64,000 nucleotides of DNA from Magnetococcales bacterium. Its GTDB lineage: Bacteria; Pseudomonadota; Magnetococcia; Magnetococcales; JADGCH01. Positions within the stretch are counted from its first letter, which is position 1, and every line of letters begins with the position of its first letter. Location of the stretch: positions 1 to 64,000 of the forward strand of contig JADGCH010000006.1 of assembly GCA_015229115.1 (NCBI GenBank). The letters are read 5' to 3'. A program made the position numbers and the translations under genes. The notes under the pieces are model-generated. The model made no database searches and was not told the DNA's origin. It saw only the letters and a program-made list of their open reading frames with translations. This document shows, piece after piece, positions 1 through 9,774 of this stretch.

Positions 1-161
1 CCGTTATTGAGCAACACCGAGACGGTGTTTGAGTTCTGATTAGCGACCAGGACATCTTGTTTTCCATCGCCGTTGACATCGGTGCCTGTAACTGACCAAG
101 GATGATAACCTGTAGCATAGTCGACAGCGGGGGCGAAGGAGACGGGAGGTGGGGTGGCCAT
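1..161 (-). CDS. FG-GAP/VCBS-repeat protein, N-terminal part, truncated by the window edge
   Basis: Minus-strand translation from ATG at 161: MATPPPVSFAPAVDYATGYHPWSVTGTDVNGDGKQDVLVANQNSNTVSVLLNNG; the D-x-N-x-D-G Ca-binding FG-GAP/VCBS motif is visible. The ORF track lists a different frame here. Confidence 0.7.
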   Translation of the reverse strand, partial: MATPPPVSFAPAVDYATGYHPWSVTGTDVNGDGKQDVLVANQNSNTVSVLLNN

Positions 162-335
162 GGTGTGTGGGCTCTCCGAAAGCTATGCCTGGGGCGAATT
201 GCCCCAGGCTGTGGTTAATGTTGCCCCGTTGGGGCGCATGATTTCTGTTTACTCCATCAATTTCTGCCAACTCGCACGAGAGCTGGCATACTCTTCATCC
301 TACAGTGATAGGGGTTGGTCGTTCACAGGTATGCC

Positions 336-1322
336 TCAGTGCGCTGCCTGCGCCTCATCACCGAAGATCTCCTCCAGGGAACGGGCATCAAGAATGCGGT
401 CAGTCCATTCCCTCAGAAGATCCAAACTGGCATTAAGAACCTTGGGCTCAACCCAGGACGGCAGGGTGGTAAAACGGCGGTGAAGTTGGCGCAGCAGCAC
501 CGAGGACTCACCTTCTTTTTTCCATTCCATCTGTTTTTCTTTTTGCCAATTTTCCCGCCAGCGCTCCATATTAGTCTGTAACATGCTTTTTACCTCCAAC
601 AAGTCCAGAGAAACCTTGGCCTCAGCCACTTTTTCGCCCGTCATGGCCACGATAGCGTTCTGGAATAGGACCACCAGCACCGATCTCAATCCTGCCAATT
701 CCGGATAGCGGTCAAACCAAGCCATGACCTCGCTGACCAAAGCTGATAATTGTTCCGGATCTTGGCACTGCTCAATCTTGAACACCAGCGCCGACAGTGA
801 ATCACGTCGATCCAGATCTTCCTTGTTGTACCGACCCTCATCGATCAGAAAGAACTGGCCATCGGGCTGAAAGGGCCACAGCGGCGAGTCGTCCGGCAAA
901 CCGATCAGGTCATGTAACCGTACCGGCATCAACCAAGGATTGTCGCCATTGTAAAGCACCGCCGAAAAAACCGGTGGCAAGAGTCCACCAGCCGGTATCC
1001 TACCCTCGTGCAACAACTGCAACCACAACAAGCAGCTGTAGGACACGCCCCGCACAATCATCCAGCGTTCGACCTGGGACTCAAACTCCAGTAACAGCAG
1101 CAGGTAGATCGCGCCACCCGACCGTAATGGAATCTTCCACACCACATCACTCTCACGCTTGGGCATGCCCGGCACATGGTATTTGGTCTTGACTGGTTCC
1201 ATGCGTGAAAAGTCAGGATCGTCGACCCATGGCTCATTGACAAACTGGCGCACCAAGTCTTCCAACATATGTGGATGGGTATAGAGCTGGTGATAGATGC
1301 CGTCATGGTCGATGTTGCTGAT
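336..1322 (-). CDS. Rpn-family recombination-promoting nuclease/putative transposase with C-terminal DUF4351-like region
   Basis: ORF of 310 aa from ATG 1268; conserved-looking N-terminal extension (ISNIDHDGIYHQLYTHPH) is open back to an ATC at 1322-1320. Family-like ESDVVWKIPLRSGGAIYLLLLLEFES and PPVFSAVLYNGD motifs; C-terminus resembles DUF4351. Confidence 0.75.
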   Translation of the reverse strand: MSNIDHDGIYHQLYTHPHMLEDLVRQFVNEPWVDDPDFSRMEPVKTKYHVPGMPKRESDVVWKIPLRSGGAIYLLLLLEFESQVERWMIVRGVSYSCLLWLQLLHEGRIPAGGLLPPVFSAVLYNGDNPWLMPVRLHDLIGLPDDSPLWPFQPDGQFFLIDEGRYNKEDLDRRDSLSALVFKIEQCQDPEQLSALVSEVMAWFDRYPELAGLRSVLVVLFQNAIVAMTGEKVAEAKVSLDLLEVKSMLQTNMERWRENWQKEKQMEWKKEGESSVLLRQLHRRFTTLPSWVEPKVLNASLDLLREWTDRILDARSLEEIFGDEAQAAH

Positions 1323-1410
1323 TTGAAACGACTCCTAAATTGACTACCCTATGCAAGTTCGATCATACCATACGGACGACACGCCATGCAAAGAGCACAG
1401 GGTATACCGC

Positions 1411-4400
1411 TCAAACACCAAACGTCAGCAACCCGCTCCCTTCCCTCAACTCCACTCGTTTGGTAGCGCTAGACTTGACAATCGACAAGGCTAGAGCCCC
1501 AGACATCGGCCCGCTGTTACCGGCTACATCGGTTTGAAAGGCCCTCAAACTGTAGGTTCCAATCGCTAGGGCCAGATCCTTGGTACTCCATTGAGTGTTG
1601 CTGTCAACCACTGTAGTGGTCAAAGCCTTTTCGCTGCTGTCCTGTTTGCCATTCTTGTTCTTGTCAGCGAACATCGTCACCGTCGCTCCAACCTCGCCGC
1701 TACCACCGAAGTTGAGCCCTTTGGTGACGCTGGTGATGTTGTTGCTGTTGTCGGTACCGTTGTCGTCAATGGCGTCCAGATCGGGTGCTGATGGAGCTGC
1801 CGGAGCTGTGACATCCACCGTGATCATCAAAGATGCCGAGACATCGCTAAGACTACTGCCTATCTTCTGCGTGGCACGGATGGCATGGATGCCGGCTGAC
1901 AGGGCTATATCCTTGCTCCATTTGCCGGTGGTGGCAGTGACGGCAATTGTCCCCAACGACGTTTCACCATCTAACAGGGTTATCACAGCCCCTTTCTTGC
2001 CCGTACCGCTGATGGTCAAGGATTTGGTGTTTTTGGTGATGTTGTCACTGGTTGACTTGCCGCTGTCATCAGCCGCAGCCAGATCCAGACCGGTTGGGGC
2101 CGCCAGCGCTGGTGCGGCGGCGGTGACGACGATCATGAGCGATGGGCTGGATGCACTGCTGTGGCCAAGAGTATCCACTTGAATAGCCTTGATGGCATGC
2201 GAGCCCAGCGATAGGCTGATATCACCACTCCAGCTGGCCGCAGTCACGATAGCGGTGGTAAGGGCTTCGTTGCCATCCATGACGCCGTTGTTGTTCTTAT
2301 CGTCGAACAGGATGACCCGGTTGCCTAGTACACCACCATTGCCGCTGATGGTCAGGCCACTGGTCAGGCTGGTCCGGTTATCGCTACTGGATGAACCATT
2401 ATCATCGGCAGCGGCTAGATCCAGATCGGTCGGCACCGCTGGTAGCTCGACCGTTGCCTCTGCCGTGGTAAAATCGAGCGCAGTCGCACTTGCGATGCCG
2501 GCGTAGCTGTTACCAGCCGGGTCTGTGATCACCCCAGTTGCCATCTGTACACTATAATGGCTACTGGTTAGCCATGCCGTTGTTGGGCGAATGGTTACTT
2601 GACTACCATTGATGGTGATCTGCGGATCGCTGATGGCCAAGGTACGAACATCATCGTCACCGTTACTGATCACAACAAAGCCGCTGCCTGCCTTGACTGG
2701 CTCATTAAAGGTCAACACGATGGAGGCATCGGTAGCCACTGAAACAGCATTGTCGGCTGGTGAACTGGCCGTCAGCTCGGGAGCGATGGTATCGGTGATA
2801 CTATCAGCGATCACCTCAATCTGACCGGCCGACAGCGACCTGACACCATTCAGAGTCGCTACTGCCACGGCTGCCTGGCTACCAGAACCATCACTGTCGT
2901 AATTGAGCTGACCGGTGGTGGTATTGAAGACCAAGCGCTGACTGGCCGTGGTGGCCATACCGGTGCTATTACTGCCTAACAGGCTGTCTGCCAACGTACC
3001 CACGGACAGACCGGAAAATCCACGGCTGTCCAACACCAGCAGATCACCCTGGGAAGCACTGAAGTCAGTGATAACATCGGTCTCATCCGTCGATGAAACA
3101 AAGGTAAACCGGTCTGCACCAGCCCCGCCGGTCAACTGATCGCGGCCGCTACCACCGATCAGGATATCGTTGCCAGCACTGGAGGCCGTGCTGGTCACAG
3201 ACTGGCGATAAAACCAAACCGATCCGGCATCGTTACCCTGCTGATCATCCTGGCGCGCTCCCACCAACACACCCGCATCACACAACGCGACACTGCTGCC
3301 AAAACGATCCTGGGCTGCACCACCAACAGGGGTGATACGTTCACGCTCCACCCAGGATGTGCCATCCCACTGAAACAGCCAAGCCGACCCGGTAGCGCTG
3401 CTGTTGCTGTCCCCCCAAGCCCCAACGATGGCCAGATCGCCCTTGATATCGACACAACTGGCGGCATGGTCGTTGTTGACGGCACCGGAGGGATCTAACC
3501 GCCCCTCAAACACCCACTTGGAAGCGGTGCTGTCCCATTGATAGATAAAAGCCGAGCCAGATTGGCTGCGGCCGCTACCGTTGGTACTGTTGTACGACCC
3601 AACGATGATGCGGTTGCCATCCATGGCGACAGCGCTACCAAAATACTGGTTGTCGTATCCTTCTGGTGGCCGCAATGAACTCCAGGTATTAGCTGAAAAA
3701 TCACGGATCTGCACAATACCGGTATCGGTACCTGGAGCATCGTAACTCGATATGCCAATGGCCAACCGATTGTTGGCAGCAGCGATACTGGTACCGTACC
3801 AAGTGGCTTCACTGGCTGAATAGCTGGTGGCAGGAAAATAGGAATAGCTCGATTCCCACTGCGTGCCATTATACTGGAAATAATAGACGGTACCCTTATT
3901 GCCGCCGCTCTGGTCGGTAGCTGAGACCATCAGTCGATTATCCGAGATGGCCAGACTGCTACCAAACAGGGTATTAGCCGGATTATCTACCGTGAACTTT
4001 TTCTCAAATTGCCAACTGTTGCCTGATTTTCTAAAAACAAAAACCGCTCCACCACCATTATTGGACTCGCCAATCACCGCCATGCTGCCCTTGATGGCAA
4101 CGTTATAGGGTTGGCCCTGGTTGTTACCCATACCAGTCGTCGTCAACAATTGATCACGTACCCACGCCGTCCCGTTCCAGCTCAGAATGGCGGCATAGCC
4201 GACACCACCGACAATCATGGCGTTACCATCAACATCCATGGCAGCACCAGCCATCTGACCACTGCTGCTATTCACAGCCGTAATCCGGCCAGCACTGGTC
4301 TGCCAAGTTGGCAGGGCCGCCGTATCGCCGTCACCATAGAGACTGTCATCACCACCACCGCCAGTAAGGGTATCGTTGCCTGCACCACCGGCGAGAAAAT

Positions 4401-5784
4401 CACTGCCGCCATCACCAGATAAGGCGTCATCACCCAGCTGCCCCAGCAAGGTGTCGTTGCCCTGGTTGCCGGACAGCTGATCGGCACCGCCATCCCCTGC
4501 CAACAAGTTATCGTTGTTATCCCCCGCTAGGCGGTCACTCAATGCGGAACCGGCCAGGTTTTCGATACTGGTGAAACGGTCACCCTCGGCGTCCCCCCCG
4601 GCAGCACTCACCTGCAATAGATCGATGGAGACTCCAGCACTGGAATCGGCATAGTCAGCGCTATCGACACCATCGCCACCGATCAGGCTATCCGCTCCGG
4701 CATGGCCGATCAGCCTATCCTGACCGGCACCACCGGTGAGGGTGTTGGCCCCTTCGTTGCCAATCAGACAGTCGTTACCCAAGCCACCCACTGCATGCTC
4801 AATCTGGGCCCCATAGGCAATGACCAGATTATTGCTGCCATCGTAAAAACGGTTCTTATTGGCCAGGGCATCGCTGGAGATGGACACCCCTGATGGCAGT
4901 TGTGCCAGCGGATCAAACAGGCCGATGGAGCTGAAATAACCGGGGCGCAGGTCAATGAGACAGGGCCTCGTCCAACCCGTCGCAGCAATGGTATCGCTGC
5001 CACCACCATCCCAGATCACCTCCTGCAGGCGCGTGCCATTGGCCCAGCTGTAAGTCGTGTCACCATTCCTGGTGTTACGGTTGGCCCCGTAGAGCTGTTG
5101 CAGCATGGCCACGTCGTAGAGCATGTAGCCGCCAATATTCCAGTTGGCATAGTTCCACCCATTGGCCGTGGTCTCAAGGTACAGATCTTTGGGCTGACTG
5201 GTGTAGGACATAATGGTAAACTGCTCGTTATCGTCCACCTTCAGAACAACGCTGTTACCGGTGGCGGTCTCGAAGGGATGCTTGAGACCGAGGGCATGGC
5301 CAAGTTCATGGATCAACGTACCATAGCCGGCCGTTCCGACACTGGGCGTGGTATTGTCGGTAGTGGTGTTGCTGAGCATACCGTCACCGCCCATATCAGA
5401 AAATTTGCCGTTAAAATAGCTCGGATAATAGGCCTCACCAGCCAACGATGAAGAAAGTCGGACGGTACCGAAGCGGATCTGTCCCGGAGTGGTATCAGCT
5501 ACTTCGGTAAAGGTGATATTGGCCAGACTGGCAATGGTGGCCAACGCGGTACGCATGGCCTCTTTCTGTGCTGTATTGAACGGGGCGAAGCTGTTGTTGT
5601 CCCAGGACGTGCCACGCAAATAGCTGGGAAAGGTTGCTGTAAAACTATAGGTCACATTGACCGTAGCCGTGCCGTTGGCAGGATTCCAGTCATCGGTGCT
5701 ATCGCCGTTAAAAAGAGCCTGAGCATTGGCTTCTGGGCCTTGTGCCGGTACAAAGGGAAATGGCATAAAAGTGGTTGTGGTCAT
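1411..5784 (-). CDS. M10 (serralysin-like) metallopeptidase with RTX repeats, beta-propeller-like repeats, Big_5-like and Ig-like repeats
   Basis: HELGHALGLKHP zinc motif and IMSY Met-turn; GGAGNDTLTGGGGDDSLYGDG RTX nonapeptides; repeated Ig-like modules (D.aADDNG..S.N.T...) near the C-terminus. Confidence 0.88.
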   Translation of the reverse strand: MTTTTFMPFPFVPAQGPEANAQALFNGDSTDDWNPANGTATVNVTYSFTATFPSYLRGTSWDNNSFAPFNTAQKEAMRTALATIASLANITFTEVADTTPGQIRFGTVRLSSSLAGEAYYPSYFNGKFSDMGGDGMLSNTTTDNTTPSVGTAGYGTLIHELGHALGLKHPFETATGNSVVLKVDDNEQFTIMSYTSQPKDLYLETTANGWNYANWNIGGYMLYDVAMLQQLYGANRNTRNGDTTYSWANGTRLQEVIWDGGGSDTIAATGWTRPCLIDLRPGYFSSIGLFDPLAQLPSGVSISSDALANKNRFYDGSNNLVIAYGAQIEHAVGGLGNDCLIGNEGANTLTGGAGQDRLIGHAGADSLIGGDGVDSADYADSSAGVSIDLLQVSAAGGDAEGDRFTSIENLAGSALSDRLAGDNNDNLLAGDGGADQLSGNQGNDTLLGQLGDDALSGDGGSDFLAGGAGNDTLTGGGGDDSLYGDGDTAALPTWQTSAGRITAVNSSSGQMAGAAMDVDGNAMIVGGVGYAAILSWNGTAWVRDQLLTTTGMGNNQGQPYNVAIKGSMAVIGESNNGGGAVFVFRKSGNSWQFEKKFTVDNPANTLFGSSLAISDNRLMVSATDQSGGNKGTVYYFQYNGTQWESSYSYFPATSYSASEATWYGTSIAAANNRLAIGISSYDAPGTDTGIVQIRDFSANTWSSLRPPEGYDNQYFGSAVAMDGNRIIVGSYNSTNGSGRSQSGSAFIYQWDSTASKWVFEGRLDPSGAVNNDHAASCVDIKGDLAIVGAWGDSNSSATGSAWLFQWDGTSWVERERITPVGGAAQDRFGSSVALCDAGVLVGARQDDQQGNDAGSVWFYRQSVTSTASSAGNDILIGGSGRDQLTGGAGADRFTFVSSTDETDVITDFSASQGDLLVLDSRGFSGLSVGTLADSLLGSNSTGMATTASQRLVFNTTTGQLNYDSDGSGSQAAVAVATLNGVRSLSAGQIEVIADSITDTIAPELTASSPADNAVSVATDASIVLTFNEPVKAGSGFVVISNGDDDVRTLAISDPQITINGSQVTIRPTTAWLTSSHYSVQMATGVITDPAGNSYAGIASATALDFTTAEATVELPAVPTDLDLAAADDNGSSSSDNRTSLTSGLTISGNGGVLGNRVILFDDKNNNGVMDGNEALTTAIVTAASWSGDISLSLGSHAIKAIQVDTLGHSSASSPSLMIVVTAAAPALAAPTGLDLAAADDSGKSTSDNITKNTKSLTISGTGKKGAVITLLDGETSLGTIAVTATTGKWSKDIALSAGIHAIRATQKIGSSLSDVSASLMITVDVTAPAAPSAPDLDAIDDNGTDNSNNITSVTKGLNFGGSGEVGATVTMFADKNKNGKQDSSEKALTTTVVDSNTQWSTKDLALAIGTYSLRAFQTDVAGNSGPMSGALALSIVKSSATKRVELREGSGLLTFGV
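4330..4795 (-). repeat. RTX nonapeptide repeat block inside the M10 peptidase gene
   Basis: Repeated GGxGxDxLx motifs in the minus-strand translation; a second short block lies near 3110-3180. Confidence 0.8.
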
Positions 5785-5830
5785 GTTGATGATACCTTTC
5801 TTGAGATCGTCGTAACGGATTTCCTATCCA

Positions 5831-5845
5831 ATTGCATGGTGCAAT
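5831..5845. promoter_or_regulatory. Perfect inverted repeat ATTGCA-TGG-TGCAAT, possible operator
   Basis: 6-bp arms and 3-nt spacer in the divergent intergenic region between the M10 peptidase gene and glcF. Confidence 0.3.
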
Positions 5846-5945
5846 AAGGTTAAGGTATCCTTCTTTGGCTGATATTTTATTTTAGATGTAAGGTCTTAGA
5901 GCGGTCTTTCGGGGATTCTATCACAAAAAAAGGTCTAAAAAAAGC

Positions 5946-7250
5946 ATGCAGTTACCAATACCCCTACCAAGACGTTTATCGCCATCTCTCAACCAAGCAG
6001 AACAGTGCACTCACTGTGGCTACTGCCTACCGCAGTGTCCTACCTATCGCGTTGAGAACAATGAAAGTCAGTCACCACGAGGTCGCATCTCGATTATTCT
6101 GGCACTGCAAGCCGGTTATCTTGAGCCACAACAAGCTAGCGAGTTGTTATCCCACTGCCTGCTCTGTCGTGCCTGTCACAGCGCCTGTCCGGTCGGTGTG
6201 CGACCCGGAAAACTGGTGGGACTGGCACGGAGCCTGATACCGATGACCGCCACGCCGTGGTGGGTTGACCTTTTCCACATTGTCACCAACAGTGACCGAC
6301 TGACTAATCTGCTAGCACGAGGACTGACTTGGTATGTGCGTTACGGACAACAAAGGATGCGCCGTCACCGGCTGCTGCGCTGGTGGCCCACTCTGGCACG
6401 GCTGGAAGCGTTGATCCCGGATTGGAGGGGTCCAGATCCAATCGGCAAGAGTTATTCTCCTGCTGCCGCTCATAAAGGTCGGGTAGCGTTATTGGGTGGT
6501 TGTATGGCCCGCCTGTTTCTACCGCAGATTGGTCTGTTCGCGCGTGAGCTGCTGCAGCGGACTGGTTTTGATGTGGTGGTGCTGGCTGGATTTGGCTGCT
6601 GTGGAGCTCCTTTTCGTGAACATGGGGACCGTCCAGCCTTTCTGCGCCAGGCGCGCCGCTTGTTGGACAGCTTCGCTGTCTTGGGCGAAGTGGACCACAT
6701 TGTCTGCGATAGCTCGATCTGTGTCACCACGGGACGCAGCTACGGTCGAGCCATGGAAAAAGAGGAGCGTTATGCCACTCTGGCCCAGCAGTTCAGTAGC
6801 AAGGTAGCCGACTTCAGTGAATTCATGGCCGGTCAGACCGATCATGGCCCGTGGCAAGGGCAAAACCCGGGATTGGGGCGGCTGACTTGGCACGATCATT
6901 GTCAGATACTGCATGGTTATGGATTGTCCCAGCCGGGACGGCAACTGTTGCGATCGCTGGCAACACCACTGCACGAGCTGCCCCGTTCGGATCGCTGCTG
7001 TGGCGCTGGAGGAGACTATATGCTGCGTTTTCCACAGCGTAGCGACGCCGTTCGCAGCGATAAACTGCAGGCCATCGCTGACAGCGGAGCCGATACCGTG
7101 GTCGGTCTCAATCCGGGCTGTTTGATGAACCTGACCGCTGGCTTGCGGCAGCAGGGCAGTCCGATCCGGGTGCGTCATCTGGTCGAAGTGCTGGGGTGTG
7201 CGGCACGACAACAGCAGGACGGGGAGGCGGGATTCAACTCTGTGAACTAG
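5946..7250 (+). CDS. glcF: Glycolate oxidase iron-sulfur subunit
   Basis: Two 4Fe-4S clusters (CTHCGYCLPQCPTY; CLLCRACHSACPVGV) and two CCG-type motifs (GCCGAP; RCCGAGGDYML). Confidence 0.85.
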   Translation: MQLPIPLPRRLSPSLNQAEQCTHCGYCLPQCPTYRVENNESQSPRGRISIILALQAGYLEPQQASELLSHCLLCRACHSACPVGVRPGKLVGLARSLIPMTATPWWVDLFHIVTNSDRLTNLLARGLTWYVRYGQQRMRRHRLLRWWPTLARLEALIPDWRGPDPIGKSYSPAAAHKGRVALLGGCMARLFLPQIGLFARELLQRTGFDVVVLAGFGCCGAPFREHGDRPAFLRQARRLLDSFAVLGEVDHIVCDSSICVTTGRSYGRAMEKEERYATLAQQFSSKVADFSEFMAGQTDHGPWQGQNPGLGRLTWHDHCQILHGYGLSQPGRQLLRSLATPLHELPRSDRCCGAGGDYMLRFPQRSDAVRSDKLQAIADSGADTVVGLNPGCLMNLTAGLRQQGSPIRVRHLVEVLGCAARQQQDGEAGFNSVN

Positions 7251-7864
7251 CCTGTTTTCTGCTGTAATTTGATATAGATGAGAGCGGTAGCGATGGCATC
7301 ACTCAAGGCGTCGTGCTGGTCGTAGGAGGTAATGTTGAGCGCATGAAGGATTGCCTTGAAGCTGAGGTCAATCGGCTTGTTGGGAATTAATCCAATGGCG
7401 TGATCATGATAAAGCGAGGACACCTCAATACGTGGGTTAGGTAGCGCGACGCCCAACCACGGAACAACATATTTATTGATAATGGCTGTATCAAATTCAA
7501 GATAATACCCCATCAGCGGCCGGTTACCGATGTAATGGAGAAATTGCTGAATCGCCTCCGCAACCGGTATGCCACCGGCTACATCGCACGGACGTAGACC
7601 ATGAATGCGAATGTTGTCTGGCTCCAGTGGACCGGAAGGACGCACCAGCAACTTGAGTCGGCGACTCAGCAGAATGCGGTTGCCCAATACTGGCACGGCA
7701 CCAATACTCAATAACTCAGCCCGATTGATATCCAGACTGGTGGTCTCGGTATCGAAGCAGATAATCTCGTCACTGTGTGGTCTGGAATCAAACAAGAAAG
7801 CAAATCGTTGATCGGTGAGACGCCGCTGTGCCAACCTGTCCCTGACAGAACGCCATAGATTCAT
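7247..7864 (-). CDS. DnaQ-like 3'-5' exonuclease
   Basis: FDTETTSLD ExoI motif, GYYLEFD and YDQHDALSDAIATA motifs. Confidence 0.8.
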   Translation of the reverse strand: MNLWRSVRDRLAQRRLTDQRFAFLFDSRPHSDEIICFDTETTSLDINRAELLSIGAVPVLGNRILLSRRLKLLVRPSGPLEPDNIRIHGLRPCDVAGGIPVAEAIQQFLHYIGNRPLMGYYLEFDTAIINKYVVPWLGVALPNPRIEVSSLYHDHAIGLIPNKPIDLSFKAILHALNITSYDQHDALSDAIATALIYIKLQQKTG

Positions 7865-9696
7865 CCGATCAAATCCAGCCTGAAATGGTGACTGGTAAAT
7901 TTTTTCAATCGGTTGACTGTCTGCAGGGAATCCCTGAGCAGATCACGTTGTAGACGACTTAACTGGACCGGATCAATCAGGTTATTCTGGGTGATGGAAT
8001 GGCTGTCCTGCCCCTGCTCCAGAATGCTGAAAAATCGGATGCCAGACATGAAATCGAACGCCTCAATGATATCATCGGCAAAAGAGGTGTCAAACACGCC
8101 CAGTTTGCTGAGCAGCCGCACCCGTTTGGCGGTATTGACCTCACGCAACCCATTTTCAATGGCTAGGCTACGAATGGCGTGGACAATGGGGAAGATACCC
8201 CCCTTCTTGACATCAAGGTGATTCTTGCCAGCTCCGGCCTTTTCAACAATAAAGTTTGAAAATAGCGACAAAGGCGTGCCGAAGGTGACCGTCGCCTTGG
8301 CAAAGTGCGAAAAGAAGGCCTTGTCGTCTGGCAACAGGGACAACATCTCCTTCTTGAGCTGTTGCAACAGCTGTGGATCGCCAGCGACCGGTACGGCATC
8401 GTAAAAAATAGCCAGATTCATCAAACTGTGACTATCAGCACACTGAATCCAGTTATGAATCATGGCGCGGAAATCGGACCAGCTGGCACACCAGCCATCG
8501 TTGGACAACATGATGCCACCAGGACAGGCTGGGAAACCGAGCGATTCCATCGCCATGGCGAGCTGCTGACGCAAGGCGTTGATTTCAGGGTAGACAAAGC
8601 CATCGCGCAGAATCATGGCGTTATCCTGATCGGTCTTGACCAGCTGCTCACCACGACCTTCGCTACCCATGACGATCAGTACGCTGTTATCAACAACTGT
8701 TTCCGGCGTCAACAAGGTATAAATCTTGGTCATGATGCGACGGTTCAATTCACGCACCAAACGAGCGACGTAACGAATCTTGACGCCTTTAGCGTGGAGC
8801 TGCTGCACCATGAAGGGGATTTTATCCGACGCCGTGCGCAACTCTTCCAGTGAACTGGCTCGGTCAATACGACCCAAAATAAAATGGGATTGATTGGACC
8901 AGAAACTGAGTAAATCTACCAGTTCCAGAAATCCTTCCCGCTCGTCACCCCGCATCACCAGCAGCCGTGAAATACCATGGCGGGTCATCTGCAACAAAGC
9001 ATTAAACAAATAATCGTCTATGGCGATGGTGGTAATGACACGGCTGGCAATCAATCCCACCTCATCCCGCGGGCTGAGTTCGACCAGTGCTAAAGCGTTG
9101 CGGATATCGCTACCGGTGACAATGCCGATCTGATCACCAAAACCAACCAATAAGGCATCGGTTTTATGAGTTTTCATCAGCGCCGCTGCATTGCGGATGG
9201 AGTCGGTGGCCTGAATGTATTGTACCGGACGAAGTTCAAGATCCTTGATGCGCGACATCATGAGCGGATTAAGATCGTGATCGGAGCGACTACCCTGTAG
9301 ACCAGCAATTTTTTGGCTGAGATTTTGGAAAAAATAGTCCTGGAAAGAGCGGTTATAACGCGCCAGTTCCAGAAACAGCTGGCGTGGCAGGGTATAACAG
9401 AGCAGCTCTTCGATCACCGTAAAAAAGTGATGGGTTGAACCGGCAATCAGCGCCGTTGGATCGAACAGGTCCTCCGGACCATGGAAGGCTACCAAACCCT
9501 CGGCGTCCTCCTCACGCACCACACCCTTGATCAGGATATAAAGAAACTCCGGGACGTCACCTGCTTTAAGAACAACCTGCTCCCGTGGAAAAAACTGGAT
9601 ATCGAGCGCATCCAGCACGCGCACCATCTCTTGCTCATTGAGCCGGTCAAAAGGCTGGATGGCGACGATGAAACTGCGGGGGTTGTGTAGATTCAT
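7861..9696 (-). CDS. cNMP-binding, CBS-pair and DUF294 nucleotidyltransferase-like signalling protein
   Basis: N-terminal cyclic-nucleotide-binding-like region, CBS pair, IVMGSEGRGEQLVKTDQDNAMI DUF294 motif. Confidence 0.85.
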   Translation of the reverse strand: MNLHNPRSFIVAIQPFDRLNEQEMVRVLDALDIQFFPREQVVLKAGDVPEFLYILIKGVVREEDAEGLVAFHGPEDLFDPTALIAGSTHHFFTVIEELLCYTLPRQLFLELARYNRSFQDYFFQNLSQKIAGLQGSRSDHDLNPLMMSRIKDLELRPVQYIQATDSIRNAAALMKTHKTDALLVGFGDQIGIVTGSDIRNALALVELSPRDEVGLIASRVITTIAIDDYLFNALLQMTRHGISRLLVMRGDEREGFLELVDLLSFWSNQSHFILGRIDRASSLEELRTASDKIPFMVQQLHAKGVKIRYVARLVRELNRRIMTKIYTLLTPETVVDNSVLIVMGSEGRGEQLVKTDQDNAMILRDGFVYPEINALRQQLAMAMESLGFPACPGGIMLSNDGWCASWSDFRAMIHNWIQCADSHSLMNLAIFYDAVPVAGDPQLLQQLKKEMLSLLPDDKAFFSHFAKATVTFGTPLSLFSNFIVEKAGAGKNHLDVKKGGIFPIVHAIRSLAIENGLREVNTAKRVRLLSKLGVFDTSFADDIIEAFDFMSGIRFFSILEQGQDSHSITQNNLIDPVQLSRLQRDLLRDSLQTVNRLKKFTSHHFRLDLIG

Positions 9697-9716
9697 GTTG
9701 TTTCCCTACACCCGGC

Positions 9717-9746
9717 TCTTTTCTTCCCGACAACGGGAAGAAAAGA
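9717..9746. terminator. Strong hairpin, 13-bp perfect stem, between the actP-like gene and the CBS/DUF294 gene
   Basis: TCTTTTCTTCCCG-ACAA-CGGGAAGAAAAGA. Confidence 0.5.
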
Positions 9747-9774
9747 ATCAAGGGTGCAAGGTTGGATGGGTTAA

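Noticed and set aside
1058-1306. 82-aa minus ORF (MTASITSSIP...) overlapping the Rpn-family gene start
   Set aside because: Out-of-frame reading of the same N-terminal DNA; its ATG is an artefact of the CATGAC sequence inside the conserved D-H-D-G codons.
1595-2506. Plus-strand ORFs of 195 and 105 aa opposite the M10 gene
   Set aside because: Mirror of Ig-like repeats on the coding strand; low-complexity L/V/S-rich translations.
6519-7211. 230-aa minus ORF opposite glcF
   Set aside because: glcF carries conserved Fe-S and CCG motifs through this whole region.
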